Assembly: GCF_030272615.1 (NCBI RefSeq) | Contig: NC_081410.1 | Coordinates: forward strand, 226,599,415-226,663,414 | Origin: Cryptomeria japonica | Taxonomy: Eukaryota > Streptophyta > Pinopsida > Cupressales > Cupressaceae | Length of the DNA stretch: 64,000 nt | Reading direction: 5' to 3' | Part shown: positions 10,799-22,799 of the stretch, in pieces | Layout: each line of letters starts with the position of its first letter | Position numbering within the stretch: the first letter of the stretch is position 1 | Translations under genes and position numbers: made by a program | Notes under the pieces: generated by a model | What the model was told of the DNA's origin: nothing | Database searches by the model: none | Seen by the model: the letters and a program-made list of their open reading frames with translations, nothing else

Positions 10799-11837
10799 GT
10801 AGGTCCCAGAGACAACTGAGAGGGGGGGTGAATTAGTTGTCAAATAAATTCAAACCAAAAACTTATTAACCAACTTAATGCTTAATACCAGTAAGACAGT
10901 TAAGTATGTCAGTAGACAATGTTAACAGAAGATTGTTGTATCGGTAAGAATTAATGCATGAAACATAAGCACAAAGTCATCCACAACACATGACAGCAAT
11001 ATTTGTACGTGGAAACCCTGTAAGGGGAAAAACCACGGTGGGAAACCTTACCCACAATCAGATGATACTACTGCAGATAGTAAGTGTACAAAGAGGGGTC
11101 TGCACATGCAAAAAGGCCAACAGCCTAGAGCTCACTGCTCAATCACAAATGGGAGTCACACTGACTACAGTTGGATGGTTAAATCCAATGAGAATGTACT
11201 GCACAAAATAGCATCTTTATATGTTGGATTCAGTACCGGTGTAATGTTGATATGCTTCTACAAAAACCTAACTTCACCTTCAAATGATGTCTTCGTGTAT
11301 ATCCCTGCTTGATCTCGCATATACCCTTCCTTAGATCTTTTTCGCATTCCACACTTGATCTTACAAATAAGATCTTACATTTATACCATACCCTAAGACC
11401 AATTTTAGTAGGTCGGCTCTACAAGATATTACAATAAAAACATTTTACAAACAATACAATATCTGATGTAATAACCAATTGAACATGTCGGCTTAATGCA
11501 TTTACAACAATAATAAATCATCTCCATAGTGTGCCATGCTGATCTGGAAAAGATAAACCTACCGGTGTAACCCTAGATAATCTAGACCTATTTGTCGGTA
11601 AAAGCAAATATGCAAATAAGAATATACCAATGATTATTACTTCAAAATAAAGTGTCCACATGATGTCTTCGACATTACCAAGTGTCTTCCATGTCATTGC
11701 AGGTACTGGTGAACATTATATCCTGTCGGTTAACCATATACCAGTAACTGTTTGCCGGTGAATGTTGTTGGATCTCCAAATTAGGTGTATTTAGTAGGTG
11801 TTGACATCAATGACAAAAGCATACCAAAATACCAACA
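10799..11837 (-). repeat. Copia2 3' LTR
   Basis: Plus-strand reading from TGTAGGTCCC to ATACCAACA, directly followed by the polypurine tract complement. A run of 7 G lies at 10822-10828. Confidence 0.92.
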
Positions 11838-12200
11838 ATCTCCCCCTTTGGCATTGATGGCAACACAAGATGGAAAAAGCATCAAAGTGCCAAAACAGAA
11901 ATGCCAAAAACCAACAATCTCCATTTCTTCCCCTGGGAGTAATATGTGTTTATACCAATCTCTCATACCAATATTTCCTCAAAAAGATAATGCATTTTTC
12001 ATACATCTCTCCCTAATGTTTTTCCATATATCTCTCCCCCTTTGACATCAAATGCCAAAGTCACAAAAGGTCAAGTTCATACAAAATATAAACCAAGTCA
12101 ATATACCAACTACTCCCCCTGGGAGGTAGCTTCCTCATCAAATACCGGAATAAAAGATTTGTCCATCTATTTCTACTGGTTGATAACAATCATCAACTGT
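11838..12200 (-). promoter_or_regulatory. Copia2 polypurine tract and 3' untranslated region
   Basis: The terminal tract reads ATCTCCCCCTTTGG on the plus strand at 11838. A second copy, CTCCCCCTTTGACATC, lies at about 12034, and a third G-rich site (CTCCCCCTGGGAGG) near 12113. No ORF lies between RNase H and the LTR. Confidence 0.8.
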
Positions 12201-13173
12201 CTAGGTCTCTATCGGTGGAAGTAAGACTCTAAGCTGATCTCTAAGATACTCAAAAGTTTCCTTAGGTAAAGGTTTTGTGAAAATATCTACAAGCTGTTCT
12301 TTAGTATTCACATAAACCAGTTTTATCTCCTTTTCTTCAACTTTTTCCCTTAGAAAATTCAGTTTGATAGAAACATGTTTTATTTTAGAATGTAATACTG
12401 GATTCTTAGATATATCAATTGTTGCAGTGCAATCACAATATATAGTAATAGGTTCCTTGCATTTTACCTTTATGTCTTTCAACATTTGCTTAAGCCAAAG
12501 TACCTGTGTACAGTTTGTTGCTGCTGCAACATATTCTGATTCTGCTGTTGATAAAGATGTACAACTCTGTTTCTTACTTAACTAAGAAACTAATCTCTTT
12601 CCAAGAAAGAATGCTCCTCTAGTGGTGCTTTTTCTATCATCCACATCTCCTGCCCAATTTGCATCTATGTATGCATATAGATCAAAATTTTCATCTTTAG
12701 GATACCATAATCCAAGATTTGTTGTGCCTTGTAAGTACCAGAAAATCCTTTTTACTACCGATTCATGATTTTCCTTAGGATTACTCTGAAATCTAGAAAC
12801 TATACATACTGCATTCATAATATCAGGTCTAGTTTGTGTCAAATACAGTAAACCTCCTATCATAGATTTGTATCTAGTTGGATTAATAGGTGTAGATTCA
12901 TTCCTTTGAGATAATTTGTCATTTGTAGTCATAGGTGTGCTTACCAGTTTAGAGTTCTCCATCCCAAATTTCTTAATTAGTTCTTTCAAGTACTTAGATT
13001 GACTCAAAAATATGCCTTTATCAGTCTGTAAAATCTATGATCCTAAAAAGAATTTTTTTTCTCCTATCATAGACATTTCAAATTCATGCTGTATTTCAAG
13101 AGAAAATTCTTTGCATAATCCATCTTCTCCTCCAAAGATTATATCATCAACAAATACTTCCATAATCAAGATG
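12201..13173 (-). pseudogene. Copia2 RT C-terminus and RNase H
   Basis: The frames 12582-13007 ([74 protein letters not shown]) and 12201-12485 (IYCDCTATIDISKN, VDIFTKPLPKETFEYLRDQL) cover the end of RT and RNase H. They are separated from the main pol frame by an insertion near 13175, by a TAG near 13036 (a Gln in relatives) and by a stop near 12583 where relatives have Trp in LVSWLSKKQ. CDN has become CDC at one RNase H acidic site, a likely inactivating change. Confidence 0.88.
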
Positions 13174-15210
13174 TCAATCATTAGTTACTTTGTAGTATAA
13201 ATTGCTATCTGCATTTCCTTTAGTAAAACCAATCTTTAAAAGATACTTATCCAGTCTTGCATACCAAGCTCTTGGAGCTTGTTTTAATCCATACAGAGCT
13301 TTTCTTAATCTGCAAACCATATCATTGTCATCTGTCAAGGAAAATCCATCAGGTTGTTCAATATAGACTTCCTCTTCAAGATCTCCATTCAAGAATGTAC
13401 ATTTAATATCTATTTGATAAACTTTGTAATCCTTGTGAGCTACAAAGGCCAAGAATAATCTAACTGCCTCAATTCTAGCTATCGGTGCAAAGGTTTCATT
13501 GTAATCAACTCCTTCTTTCTGAGAATATCCCTTACACACTAGTCTTGCTTTATTTCTGACAACCTTACCATCTTCATTGAGTTTGTTTCTAAATACCCAT
13601 TTGGTTCCAATTACATTTTTATTTTTAGGCCAGGGAACTAATGTCCAAGTATTATTTTTCTCAATTTGTCCTAATTCTTCTTCCATAGCTTTAATCCAAA
13701 ATTTATCTTCACATGCCTCATTGATAGATAATGGTTCAATTTGAGAAATAAGACATACCTCTTCATTTGTCAATCTTCCTCTTATCATGACTCCTTTAAA
13801 TTTGCTTCCAATTATCTGATCTTCAGAATGATTCAGTCTTACATACCGGGGTGTCTTAGTCTGTTGTTGTTCTTCAATTACTATGGAATCTTCTGATGAT
13901 ACCGGAGTAACTGGATCATCATTCTGTACTGGTGGATTTATTGTCAGTTCATTTGTCATAATTTCTATTATCGATTCATAGTCTATATACCTTGAAGTTC
14001 CTCTGAATTGTTCATCAATCTTTACATTTGTACTCTCAACAATTTTCTGTAATCTTTTATTAAAATATCTATAAGCTTTACTCTTAGATGAATAACCAAG
14101 AAATATTCCTTCATCACTTCTAGGATCAAACTTGCCAATATACTCATCTCTTCTAATATAACATTTACTTCCAAAGATTCTGAAATACTTAAGAGTAGGA
14201 GTATTACCAAACCATAGTTCATGAGGGGTCTTACCGGTTTCACCTTTGATGTGAACTTTGTTGAATGTATAGACAACAGTGCTTACTGCCTCTCTCCAGT
14301 ACACATGTGGTAGATTTGCTTCTAATAACATACTTCTTGCTGCATCCAAAATAGTTTTGTTTTTCCTTTCAATAACTCCATTCTGTTGTGGTGTCCGAGG
14401 TGCTGATAACTGTCTTTTGATTCCATTTACTTTACAGAATGTATTAAAATCTCTAAATGTGAATTCTCCTCCTTGATCTGATCTTAAACATTTAATTTTC
14501 TTGGCAGTTTCATTTTCAACCATTGCTTTGAATAGCTTGAACTTCCCAAGTGCTTCTGATTTTTCTCTGAGAAAAGTAACCCAACACATTCTAGAATAAT
14601 CATCAATAATTAGCATGAAATATCTATCACCTTGTAAACTTTTAGTTCTAGCTGGACTACATAAGTCAGTGTGAATTAAATCAAGGGCATTATTGGATTT
14701 TTCTAGAATAATTTTGAAACTAGCTCTAACTTGTTTTCCAAATTGACATTCCTTGCAAATTGTATTCTGAGGTTTCACAATTTTAGGTAGATCTCTAACT
14801 GCCTTAGAAGTACTAATTTTTACCATGCAATCAAAATTTACATGGCATAGTCTTTTATGCCATAGCCAACTTTCATCTATATGTGCAATTAAGCATGCCT
14901 TTTCATTGTTATTCAAATGAAAGATATTACCTCTAGTCTGATTACCGGTTGCAATTTCCAAACCAGTTCTATTCATGATTTTGCATTTTCCATTTTTAAA
15001 TTGTAACTGAAAACCTTTCTCAACTGATTGACCAACACTTAAAAGATTATGTTTTAATCCTTCAACATAGTAGACATTGTCAGTGTTATGTTTACCATCA
15101 AGAGATATTGAACCCTTACCTTTGATTGAACAGGCTTTGTCATCTCTGAATCTTACTAAACCTCCATTGTATTCTTGAAAGTTCAAGAATTTACCTTTGT
15201 CTCCAGTCAT
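13174..15210 (-). pseudogene. Copia2 pol: protease tail, integrase, RT (678 codons)
   Basis: This is the longest open frame in the window. In order: [11 protein letters not shown] (protease flank), [15 protein letters not shown] (pre-integrase), an H2C2-like zinc site with [11 protein letters not shown], a complete DDE core ([37 protein letters not shown]), then the integrase C-terminus. RT follows with [40 protein letters not shown] and [20 protein letters not shown]. The frame ends at YYKVTND, just before the FVDD motif, because of a short insertion near 13175. Its Met start is not the real start; the frame continues upstream through a TGA at 15235-15237. Confidence 0.93.
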
Positions 15211-15507
15211 GTGATGTGAGCATCCTGAGTCAATAATTCATTCATCCTTTGATTCAACTTTAGCTGCTAGGGCTTGTTCTACCGGTTGAGCAATAGGTAC
15301 TGGTTGATCTTCTGTTATAGCAACAAAGACCCATCCGTTGTCTGCTCGATCCTCATCAGAATCATCAGTCACACCTTCATCATCAATGTAACAAGATTTA
15401 TCTTTGTTTTTCTTAAATCTGTATCTCTGATATTCAGGATTAGGTTTGTATGTCCTTCTAGCTTCTTCTCTTAGTCTATCATGTCTATCATGGCATCTTG
15501 AAGCCAT
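15211..15507 (-). pseudogene. Copia2 gag-protease junction
   Basis: The frame reads MASRCHDRHDRLREEARRTY (end of the zinc knuckle) to VESKDE, then a TGA where Copia1 has the Trp of DEWIIDSGCS, then IIDSGCSHH running into the main pol frame. A TGG-to-TGA change is the simplest cause. The protease DSG triad itself is present. Confidence 0.88.
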
Positions 15508-16355
15508 ATGACCAATCTTATTGCAATTGAAACATTTAAAGGGTGCTTTACCTTCATACTTACTTCCAATTGGACCTTTGGCATTTTTCTTGCAAATAGT
15601 GCTTCAAGTTCTTCAAGCTCTTCATTCTCCTTCCTGGTTTCTTCAAGTTCTCTTGCATAAAAGGCTCTCCAGTCTGATTTGTTGAAGGATGGAGCAGATG
15701 AAGTTGATGCTTTGAAGGCCAAATCAGTTTTTATAGTAGCAACAAGACCAAATTCCTCAATTTCAAAAGCTGAAAGTTTTCCAATCAATGTATCCCTAGT
15801 TACTGATGTATTAGGCATTGTTCTCAACTCATTTATAGCAATAACCTTCATTTTATATGCTAGTGGCAAACCTCTTAAGATTTTTGAAACAATCTCATCT
15901 TCACTTAAGGTTCCTCCACAACATTTGATACCCAAAACAATTTCATTTACTCTTTCCATAAAAGCAGAAATCCTTTCATCTTCTTCCATTTTCAGATGCT
16001 CATACCTGACTCGAAAGCTTTCAAGTTTTGCAATTTTGACTATGGAATCCCCTTCATTCAGTGTTTCCAAATGATTCCAAATAGCTTTTGCAGTGGATCT
16101 ATCTGATAATCCCATGATTTGTTGATCTGATAATGTGCTCAAAAGTGCTTCTCTTGCTTTGCAATCATTTTCTTCATCTTTAGCTAAAGTAATGGGAGCA
16201 GTCTGACCAACTACAGTAGCAGTATAACCATTCTTAGTAACTTCCCAGATGTCTTTACCAATGCAATTCAGATGTGTCTCCATTCTAATTTTCCATATCC
16301 CATAGTTGGTTCCATCAAGTTTAGGCCTATCCTTTCTGAAATAATTAGTAGACAT
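15471..16355 (-). pseudogene. Copia2 gag
   Basis: A 294-codon frame from MSTNYFRKDRPKLDGTNYGI. It has the UBN2-like gag core (IAKLESFRVRYEHLKMEEDE, MERVNEIVLGIKCCGGTLSE, MPNTSVTRDTLIGKLSAFEI) and an E-rich linker. After KMPK a 1-nt deletion near 15577 shifts the frame, so the zinc knuckle is read out of frame and the last about 35 residues are spurious. The true frame resumes in 15211-15507. The start lies about 45 bp from the PBS, as in Copia1. Confidence 0.92.
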
Positions 16356-16397
16356 TGGATCTAATCAAGTTGTTAAACTTCTACAAAAAGAGGACTA

Positions 16398-16410
16398 GGC
16401 TCTGATACCA
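16398..16410 (-). promoter_or_regulatory. Primer-binding site of Copia2
   Basis: TGGTATCAGAGCC on the minus strand, 2 bp inside the LTR; initiator-Met tRNA type. Confidence 0.92.
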
Positions 16411-16412
16411 AT

Positions 16413-17470
16413 TGTAGGTCTCAGAGACAACTGAGAGGGGGGGGGGGGGTGAATCAGTTGTCAAATAAATTCAAACCAAAAACTTATTAACCAGCTCAAT
16501 GCTTAATACCAGTAAGATAGTTAAGTATGCCGGTAGACAATGTTAACAGAAGATTGCTGTACCGGTAAGAATTAATGCATGAAACATAAGCACAAAGTCA
16601 TCCACAACACATGACACCAATATTTGTACATGGAAACCCTGTAAGGGGAAAAACCATGGTGGGGAACCTTACCCACAATCAGATGATACTACTGCAGATA
16701 GTAAGTGTACAAAGAGGGGTTTGCACATGCAGAAAGGCCAACAGCCTAGAGCTCACTGCTCAATCACAAATGGGAGTCACACTGACTACAGTTGGATGGT
16801 TAAATCCAATGAGAATGTACTGCACAAAATAACATCTTCATATGCTAGATTCAGTACCGGTGTAATGTTGATATGCTTCTACAAAAACCTAACTTCACCT
16901 TCAAATGATGTCTTCATGTATATCCCTGCTTGATCTCACATATACCCTTAGATCTTTTTCACATTCCACACTTGATCTTACAAATAAGATCTTACATTTA
17001 TACCATACCCTAAGACCAATTTTAGTAGGTCGGCTCTACAAGATATTACAATAAAAATATTTTACAAACAATACAATATCCGATGCAATAACCGATTGAA
17101 CATGTCGGCTTAATGCATTTACAACAATAATAAATCATCTCCATAGTGTGCCATGCTAATCTGGAAAAGATAAACCTGCCGGTGTAACCCTAGATAACCT
17201 GGACCTATTTGTCGATAAAAGAAAATATGCAAATAAGAATATACCAATGATTATTACTTCAAAATAAAGTGTCCACATGATGTTTTTGACATTACCAAGT
17301 GTCTTCCATGTCATTGCAGGTACCGGTGAACATTATATCCTGCCGGTTAACCATATACCAGTAACTGTTTGCACAGTTTACTGTTTGCTGGTGAATGTTG
17401 CTAGATCTCCAAAGTAGGTGTATTTAGTAGGTGTTGACATCAATGACAAAACCATACCAAAATACCAACA
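16413..17470 (-). repeat. Copia2 5' LTR
   Basis: Plus-strand reading from TGTAGGTCTC to ATACCAACA. A run of 13 G lies at 16437-16449, against 7 in the sister LTR. GTCAC follows at 17471. Confidence 0.92.
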
Positions 17471-17475
17471 GTCAC

Positions 17476-17583
17476 TTGCTTGCCGGTGAACATTGTCGAT
17501 TCTTCAAAGTGTCAGAATGGTTAAGTGTTAATAGGTGTTGACATCAATGACAAAACCATATCAACATAACCAAAATACCAACA
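17476..17583 (-). repeat. Copia1 5' LTR, outer end
   Basis: The remaining 108 bp of the LTR split by Copia2. It contains GGTGTTGACATCAATGAC and ends ATACCAACA at 17583, like the Copia2 LTR ends. Confidence 0.88.
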
Positions 17584-18220
17584 GGGATAGGGATAGAAAT
17601 CTGAGGCTCCGAGGCGGGCAGGTGGTGATGTTGGTGCTAGTAGCAGCAAGGTTCCAGTTGGGATTGGACAGCAAAGAGGTGAGGGCGGATCCCTAGGGAG
17701 TGTAGTTGTGAGGTTGGGTGGAGCTGAGGAGGAGCGAGTAGCTCCTAGATAGGTCTGACAGAGATGGGAGGAGTAGGGTGGAGGTGGCGGTGGAGATGGG
17801 GGTGGAGAGCCTGGGAGAGAGCAGGGGGGTGACATAACACAGTTGATGAGGGTATGTCTAGTGGATCTGCAGTCACAGTTGATAGTGGCTCAAACTCAGT
17901 TGGCAGAGCGAGATCGACAGCTAGTATAGCTTAGGGCGGAGCAAGATCTTCAGCTAGTGGAGCTCAGAGTAGAGTGTGATAGTCAGGTTGCGGCAATGAG
18001 AGCAGAGTGAGACACTCTTCAGCATGAGGTTTTGCACTATACTAGTCGGGTGGCTTACTATGTTGCGGCTTAAAGTGTAGCAGTTCCATTAGCACAATAG
18101 GTTGTCCCCTACTCACAATACATGGCATGGTTAGAGGGAGCTCGGACACCTCATCAGGATCCTAACTAGCATGCTCCTCCTCCTCCACCTGTAGATGAAG
18201 GAGAGGCTGAGAGCTAGATA
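17584..18220 (+). pseudogene. C-terminal tail of the antisense PMD ORF of Gypsy A
   Basis: From about 17830 one plus-strand frame reads ITQLMRVCLVDLQSQLIVAQ, QLAERDRQLV, EQDLQLVELRVECDSQVAAM and EVLHYTSRVAYYVAA, broken by three stops. It is a charged, heptad-like (probably coiled-coil) tail, then proline-rich APPPPPVDEGEAE. I assign it as the C-terminus of a PMD-type ORF from its position (antisense, 3' of pol) and style; the PMD core itself is not here. The region 17584-17830 is G-rich on this strand. Moderate confidence only. Confidence 0.5.
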
Positions 18221-20013
18221 TTCTTTTTGTAGCTCTGATATTTTTTGGTAGACACACCCATTTTTTGTAGCCTATACCATTGTTACTCTGATGGGAGTTT
18301 GTATATGTCATTTGATATCATTTTGTACTCTGAGACTTTATACAATATATATACGAGATCTGATTTGACTTCATCGTACTTGTGTTGATTTAATTATGAG
18401 ATGGTTTCTATATGCTTTATTCTATATGTATGCATTTCTTTTCAATATGGATGTATGTAATACAAATGAATATGAATGTCTATTTTTGTTTCTTTTCATA
18501 TGCAAATAAATGATGAATGAGAATGAGTAATGAAGAATGCAAATATATTTTTTTCTTTCTTTTTATGCAATAAGATGAATGTGAATGAGTGATAATGAAA
18601 TGTATGAATCTATATAAGATACTTATGTATGCAGCTAACATCTCAATACACAAGTACTCGATCAAAGAAATGATGAAAAAGAGACCACTTAGCTAAGAAA
18701 TGATGATGCATCCAACTCTCATTCAGAAGATAAAGAGATTATTATTATCATACCAAAATCACTCTAAATTCACAAAATACAGAATGAAATGCAAAATGAG
18801 ATGCAACCTAAACCTAGTCACTGGATTTAAAATGCTTAAGATTCATCACCGAGCATAACGAACATAACAGACAAATTAGAGTTCTTTTCTTTTCAATGTG
18901 CAATTTTAATTATCTTGTCCATAATGATCCTTTTTTTGTTCATATCCTTGGACAAATTTTGCAGGGACCTGAATTGCATCATAAATAAATTCCCTCAAAA
19001 CAGACAAAGGAATGATGTGGACCTCCCTGTAGCATTCAAATAAGCAGATTCGAGGTATGTGTGGCTATTTCACCTTAATGTGAAGGCTCTTATCATAGAC
19101 ACCCAGCTAATTAAATGTTTCCAGATCATTGGGATCATTCCTACAAGCAGAAAACAAAGAAAATATTATGCTCCCAATCCTTGCTCCTCTTAGTCAAGGT
19201 AGACTTCCTCAAGTTAATCAGAGGGATAATAATCGAAAACCAATATAAAAGACAACACATAAAGAAAATTTTTATGCATAGCTCAAACTGTTTAGTGATT
19301 GTTTTCCATTATGTTGTTTTGCGTGTTTACTCAGTGATAAAACTCTTCAATAGTCAGGAGACAGGTGACTAACTCGGAGTGGACGACCAGGTTTCACTGA
19401 CAAAAAGATGACTTGGTTGATACTGCTTAGGACATGTAATGTGCTTTGTCGATTAACCTAAGACTAGGACATTGATCAGTTTCAAGCCATGAGGATTCCA
19501 ATGAACCAAGATGTCACAAAAGTGACCATAAAATATGTACAAGTGAAAGCAAGGATGCAGGAAAGTGGTCATGCCAACGTTGCGTTAATAGATGGAGCAC
19601 TTGAGTACAAGAGGTGCCTGTTTACCAAGTTTTCACCTGCTTGGTAGAGATTCATTTTTTTACCAAGGTGCCTATTTACCAGATTTTCATCAGGGCATTT
19701 TCTCTCTTTTTTCTATTTTTTTTTCTTTTCAGGACTTTTTCAAATTTTTATAATTTTTTTTAGGACATTTTCCAGTTATACAGGTTGCTGGAGCAGAGAA
19801 TGCTAAGTGAATAATTTCTTCAAGTGGATGGTGTTAATAGGTTCACAGAGATGTTCTCCTTCCGATGGAGAGTTGACAGGCACCAGAGCCAAATAATGTA
19901 GTAACGATGTAGGGACCCAACCAGTTGGGTTCAAACTTCACTTTGTTCTCTCAAAACTACTGATTTTTAGGATTTTCTCTCAGAACTAGGTCACCAACTT
20001 GAAATTCTCTTTG
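18221..20013 (-). other. Gypsy A 3' region between integrase and antisense ORF
   Basis: AT-rich (18400-18800), no credible ORF. At 19610-19720 the sequences GTGCCTGTTTACCAAG and CCAAGGTGCCTATTTACC resemble, on the minus strand, the GGTGAAAAC-type block that follows pol in Gypsy X and Gypsy B, but more weakly. I found no second copy of the 29513-30669 LTR here. Confidence 0.5.
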
Positions 20014-20850
20014 TCAAAATTTCTTGTTATATCCTATGGACCTTCTCTTTTGATATACTCTAAGATGATCAAATGCCACTTGCCGATGCTCATCCAACAA
20101 TTCAAGTTCTTGCAATCTAGATATTTTATAGTCTTCATCAGTAACAAGACCTTGCAAAGAAACTCTTAGAGATGGTATTTCCACTTCAATCGGTAATACT
20201 GCTTCGGACCCATACACCAAAGAAAAAGGTGTAGCCCCAGTAGGTGTTATGATACTTGTTCTATAAGCCCATAATGCAGGATTGAGCTGCAGATGCAAAT
20301 CCTTCCTGGATTTGTTCAATGTTCTATGCAAGATAGTTAGTAGGTTTTTGTTGGATGCCTCGGCTTGTCCATTACCTTGAGGGTAATATACTGATGACCA
20401 GTGTTTTTTAATTTTGAATTTCTCATAGAGCTCGTCTATATCTTTATTCTTGAACTGTCCTCCATTATCAGTCACGATGGATGAAGGTATCCCATACCTA
20501 CAGATGATATAGTTTAGGATGAATAGAGCTACTTGTTTACCAGTTGATTTGATGGCATGAATCGCTTCTACCCACTTAGTGAAATACTTAGTGATAGTTA
20601 TGATAAATTTGTTTCTGTTAGATGATGGAGGATATATCTGACCAATGAGATCAAAGGCCCATTGCTGAAAAGGCCAATGTGTAATGAAGGGTATGAGATC
20701 CCTTGCTGAAGCATATATGAGATTTCCATGTAGCTAACATTTCTCATAAGTCTTAACAAATTTAATAGCATCTTTCTCCATTTCTGGCTAGCAGTAGCCA
20801 ACCTGTAAGAGTTTCCGAGCTAAAGGGTTAGGTTCCTTTTCTCATCATGG
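20014..20850 (-). pseudogene. Gypsy A integrase
   Basis: The open frame 20014-20475 reads TDNGGQFKNKDIDELYEKFK, SSVYYPQGNGQAEASNKNLL, LWAYRTSIITPTGATPFSLV and YGSEAVLPIEVEIPSLRV, i.e. the second Asp and the catalytic Glu region of a gypsy DDE integrase plus the start of the C-terminal domain. The first part, upstream to about 20850, is visible only in pieces across frames and stops. No chromodomain is seen, as expected for Tat. It would insert the cDNA; this copy is dead. Confidence 0.85.
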
Positions 20851-20899
20851 GCAAGATTTTCAGGTATAATTTGGTCTCGTAAATAAGAGTAAATATGGT

Positions 20900-21740
20900 T
20901 GTATCAGGATGAGTCATGTCCAATAATAGAACAAACTATTTAGGTCTCAGGAGAATCATAGGCAGGGTAATGTAACTCTTCCACTAGGAATTCAAAGCAA
21001 AAATTGGATTCTTGCAACTTAGGTATAGACGCCAAGGTGGCCATAGCATATGCTACTCTATTTGCGGATCTAGGAATCTGTTGGAATGATACAAAAGCAA
21101 AATACTTCTTAAGATCATCAACCATTCTCTTATAAGGCATCAATTTCTTATCTTGAGTCTGATATCTACCATTGATTTGATTGATGATCAGCTAAGAATC
21201 TCCATAGATGTGTAATTATGCAACCTTCCATTCAATAGCTAGTTTTATCCCATTTACCAAAGCTTCATATTCTGCAATGTTGTTTGTGAAAGGGAACATA
21301 ATCTTATAAGACTTTGCAATTGAATAATTCTAAGGAGTAATAAATAGTATTCCAGCACCAAAACCATTTTGAGTAAAAGACCCATCGAAGAACATCTTCC
21401 AGGGTTGTTGAGTAAGATGCATTATTGATTCATCTGGAAACTCTATACATAGCGGTTGAGTGTCTTCAAGCAGAGCTTCAACAAGTTAATCAACAATTAC
21501 CTATCCTTTTATGGCCTTGCGTTCCACATACTCAATATCAAATTCTGTAAGGATCATGACCCATTTTGCCAATCTTCCTATAAGTGTTGCTTTGTTGAGA
21601 AGATATTTGAGCGGATCAATTTTAGCCACTAGCTTGACTAAATGTGCTAACATGTAGTGTCTCAATTTTTGTGATGTAAAGACTAATGCCAAGCATGCTT
21701 TTTCTATTATAGTGTATTTTATTTCATAAGACACCAATGT
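20900..21740 (-). pseudogene. Gypsy A RNase H and second (archaeal-type) RNase H
   Basis: The frame 21501-21737 gives the ordinary RT-linked RNase H end (IEKACLALVFTSQKLRHYML, EFDIEYVERKAIKG). Further along, WKMFFDGSFTQNGFGAGILF, NIAEYEALVNGIKLAIEWKV and LHIYGDS with QINGRYQ form a second RNase H with its D..E..D acidic residues, then ANRVAYAMATLA. A dual RNase H is characteristic of Tat-type gypsy elements. Stops near 21498, 21335, 21232 and 21193 break it. Confidence 0.8.
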
Positions 21741-21926
21741 TCAGCTGATTTAATATATAGCTTGTTCCTTTTTATTGTCATCCTGTTGTGCCAGAAGTGC
21801 TCCTAGTGATGAACTAGTTGCTGATATGTATAAGATCAATGGTTTACCATGAATTGGTGACATAAATATTGGTGGATTGGATAGGTATTCTTTGATTTGC
21901 TAAAGATGTTGTTCACATTTCTGATC

Positions 21927-22790
21927 CTAGTTGTATATTACTCCTTTCCTTAATACTTTTGTAAAAGGTTGAGCTTTGTCTGCTAGCTGAGAAATGAAGT
22001 GTCTGATTGATTGGAGACGTCCCTGTAAACTTCTCATTTGACTGATGTTCTTTGGAGGCAGCATTTCCATTATAGCTTGGACCTTCTCAAGAACAACCTC
22101 GATTCCCTTCTTTGAAATAATGTAGCCAAGTAGTTTACCAGATGTCACTCCGAATGCACACTTTTTTGGATTTAGCCAGAGTTTGAATTTTTCCATTCTA
22201 TATAGTATAGGGCCCAACTCTTGAATATGCGTGGATCTCTTCATAGTATTTACTAAAGTGTCATCAACATAGTCTTCCATATTCTTATGCATCATATTAT
22301 GAAATATAGTTGTTACAATGCTTTGATAAGTTGCCCCTGCGTTCTTTAGCCCAAATGGCATTACATTCTAGCAAAAAGTTCCCCACGCACAGGTGAAAGC
22401 TGTCTTTTCTTGATCCCCAGGAGCTATTTTGATCTGATTATATCTAGAGAATCCATCCATTAGTGAGTAAATCTCATACCTAGTAGTCATGTCGACTATC
22501 ATATCAATATTTGGTAATGGAAAGTCATCCTTCAGACAAGCTTTGTTGAGATCTTTGAAGTCAGTGCAAACTCTGATAGATTTGTTTGCCTTTGACATAG
22601 GTACTATGTTTGAAATCCATTCGGCATAGTCTAGGGCTCTGATGAATCTAGCTTTTAGTAGTTTTTCTAGCTCATCCTTGACTAGCAATGCCACATGAGG
22701 GTGCATCTTACCAAGTTTTTGCTTGTCTAGTATAACTCTTGGTGTGATGGAAAGATGGTGCATGATAAGATTAGGATCCAGGCCTGACAT
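21927..22790 (-). pseudogene. Gypsy A reverse transcriptase
   Basis: Two frames (22368-22790 and 21927-22361) are separated by a stop in the WGTF-to-MPFGL segment. Motifs in order: LLKARFIRALDYAEWISNIV, RVCTDFKDLNKACLKDDFPL, YSLMDGFSRYNQIKIAPGDQ, MPFGLKNAGATYQ, EDYVDDTLV (the YVDD catalytic motif), LNPKKCAFGVTSGKLLGYII. Length and order are normal for gypsy RT. One stop is the main lesion in this domain, so it is better kept than the rest of the pol. Confidence 0.93.
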
Positions 22791-22799
22791 ATCAGAGTA

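Larger units (their letters stand above)
10799..17470 (-). mobile_element. Copia2: complete Ty1/copia element nested in the Copia1 LTR
   Basis: Two LTRs (10799-11837 and 16413-17470), PBS, gag, pol and polypurine tract are all present, with perfect 5-bp target duplications GTCAC at 10794-10798 and 17471-17475. It is a close relative of its host Copia1. The sister LTRs differ mainly by transitions and by the length of a G run, so it is not a very recent insertion. At least five frame lesions exist, but it is the best-preserved element in the window. Confidence 0.95.
5416..17583 (-). mobile_element. Copia1: Ty1/copia element, 3' LTR missing, 5' LTR split by Copia2
   Basis: In minus orientation: 5' LTR (9851-10798 plus 17476-17583), PBS, gag with zinc knuckle, protease, integrase, RT, RNase H, then polypurine-like motifs at 5445-5490. 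The LTR is rejoined exactly by removing Copia2 and one GTCAC copy. At 5416 the 3' region is cut by repeat Y1, and the 3' LTR is not in the window. Its right edge (17583) lies in the antisense PMD ORF of Gypsy A, so Copia1 probably inserted into Gypsy A. Confidence 0.85.

Noticed and set aside
17521-17835. Proline-rich minus-strand ORF
   Set aside because: It crosses the exact Copia1 LTR border at 17583, and its proline runs come from GGAGG-type sequence on the plus strand. It is a shadow frame.
18221-19700. 3' LTR of Gypsy A
   Set aside because: I compared it by eye with 29513-30669 and saw no matching stretch; the 3' LTR more likely lies beyond Copia1, outside the window.
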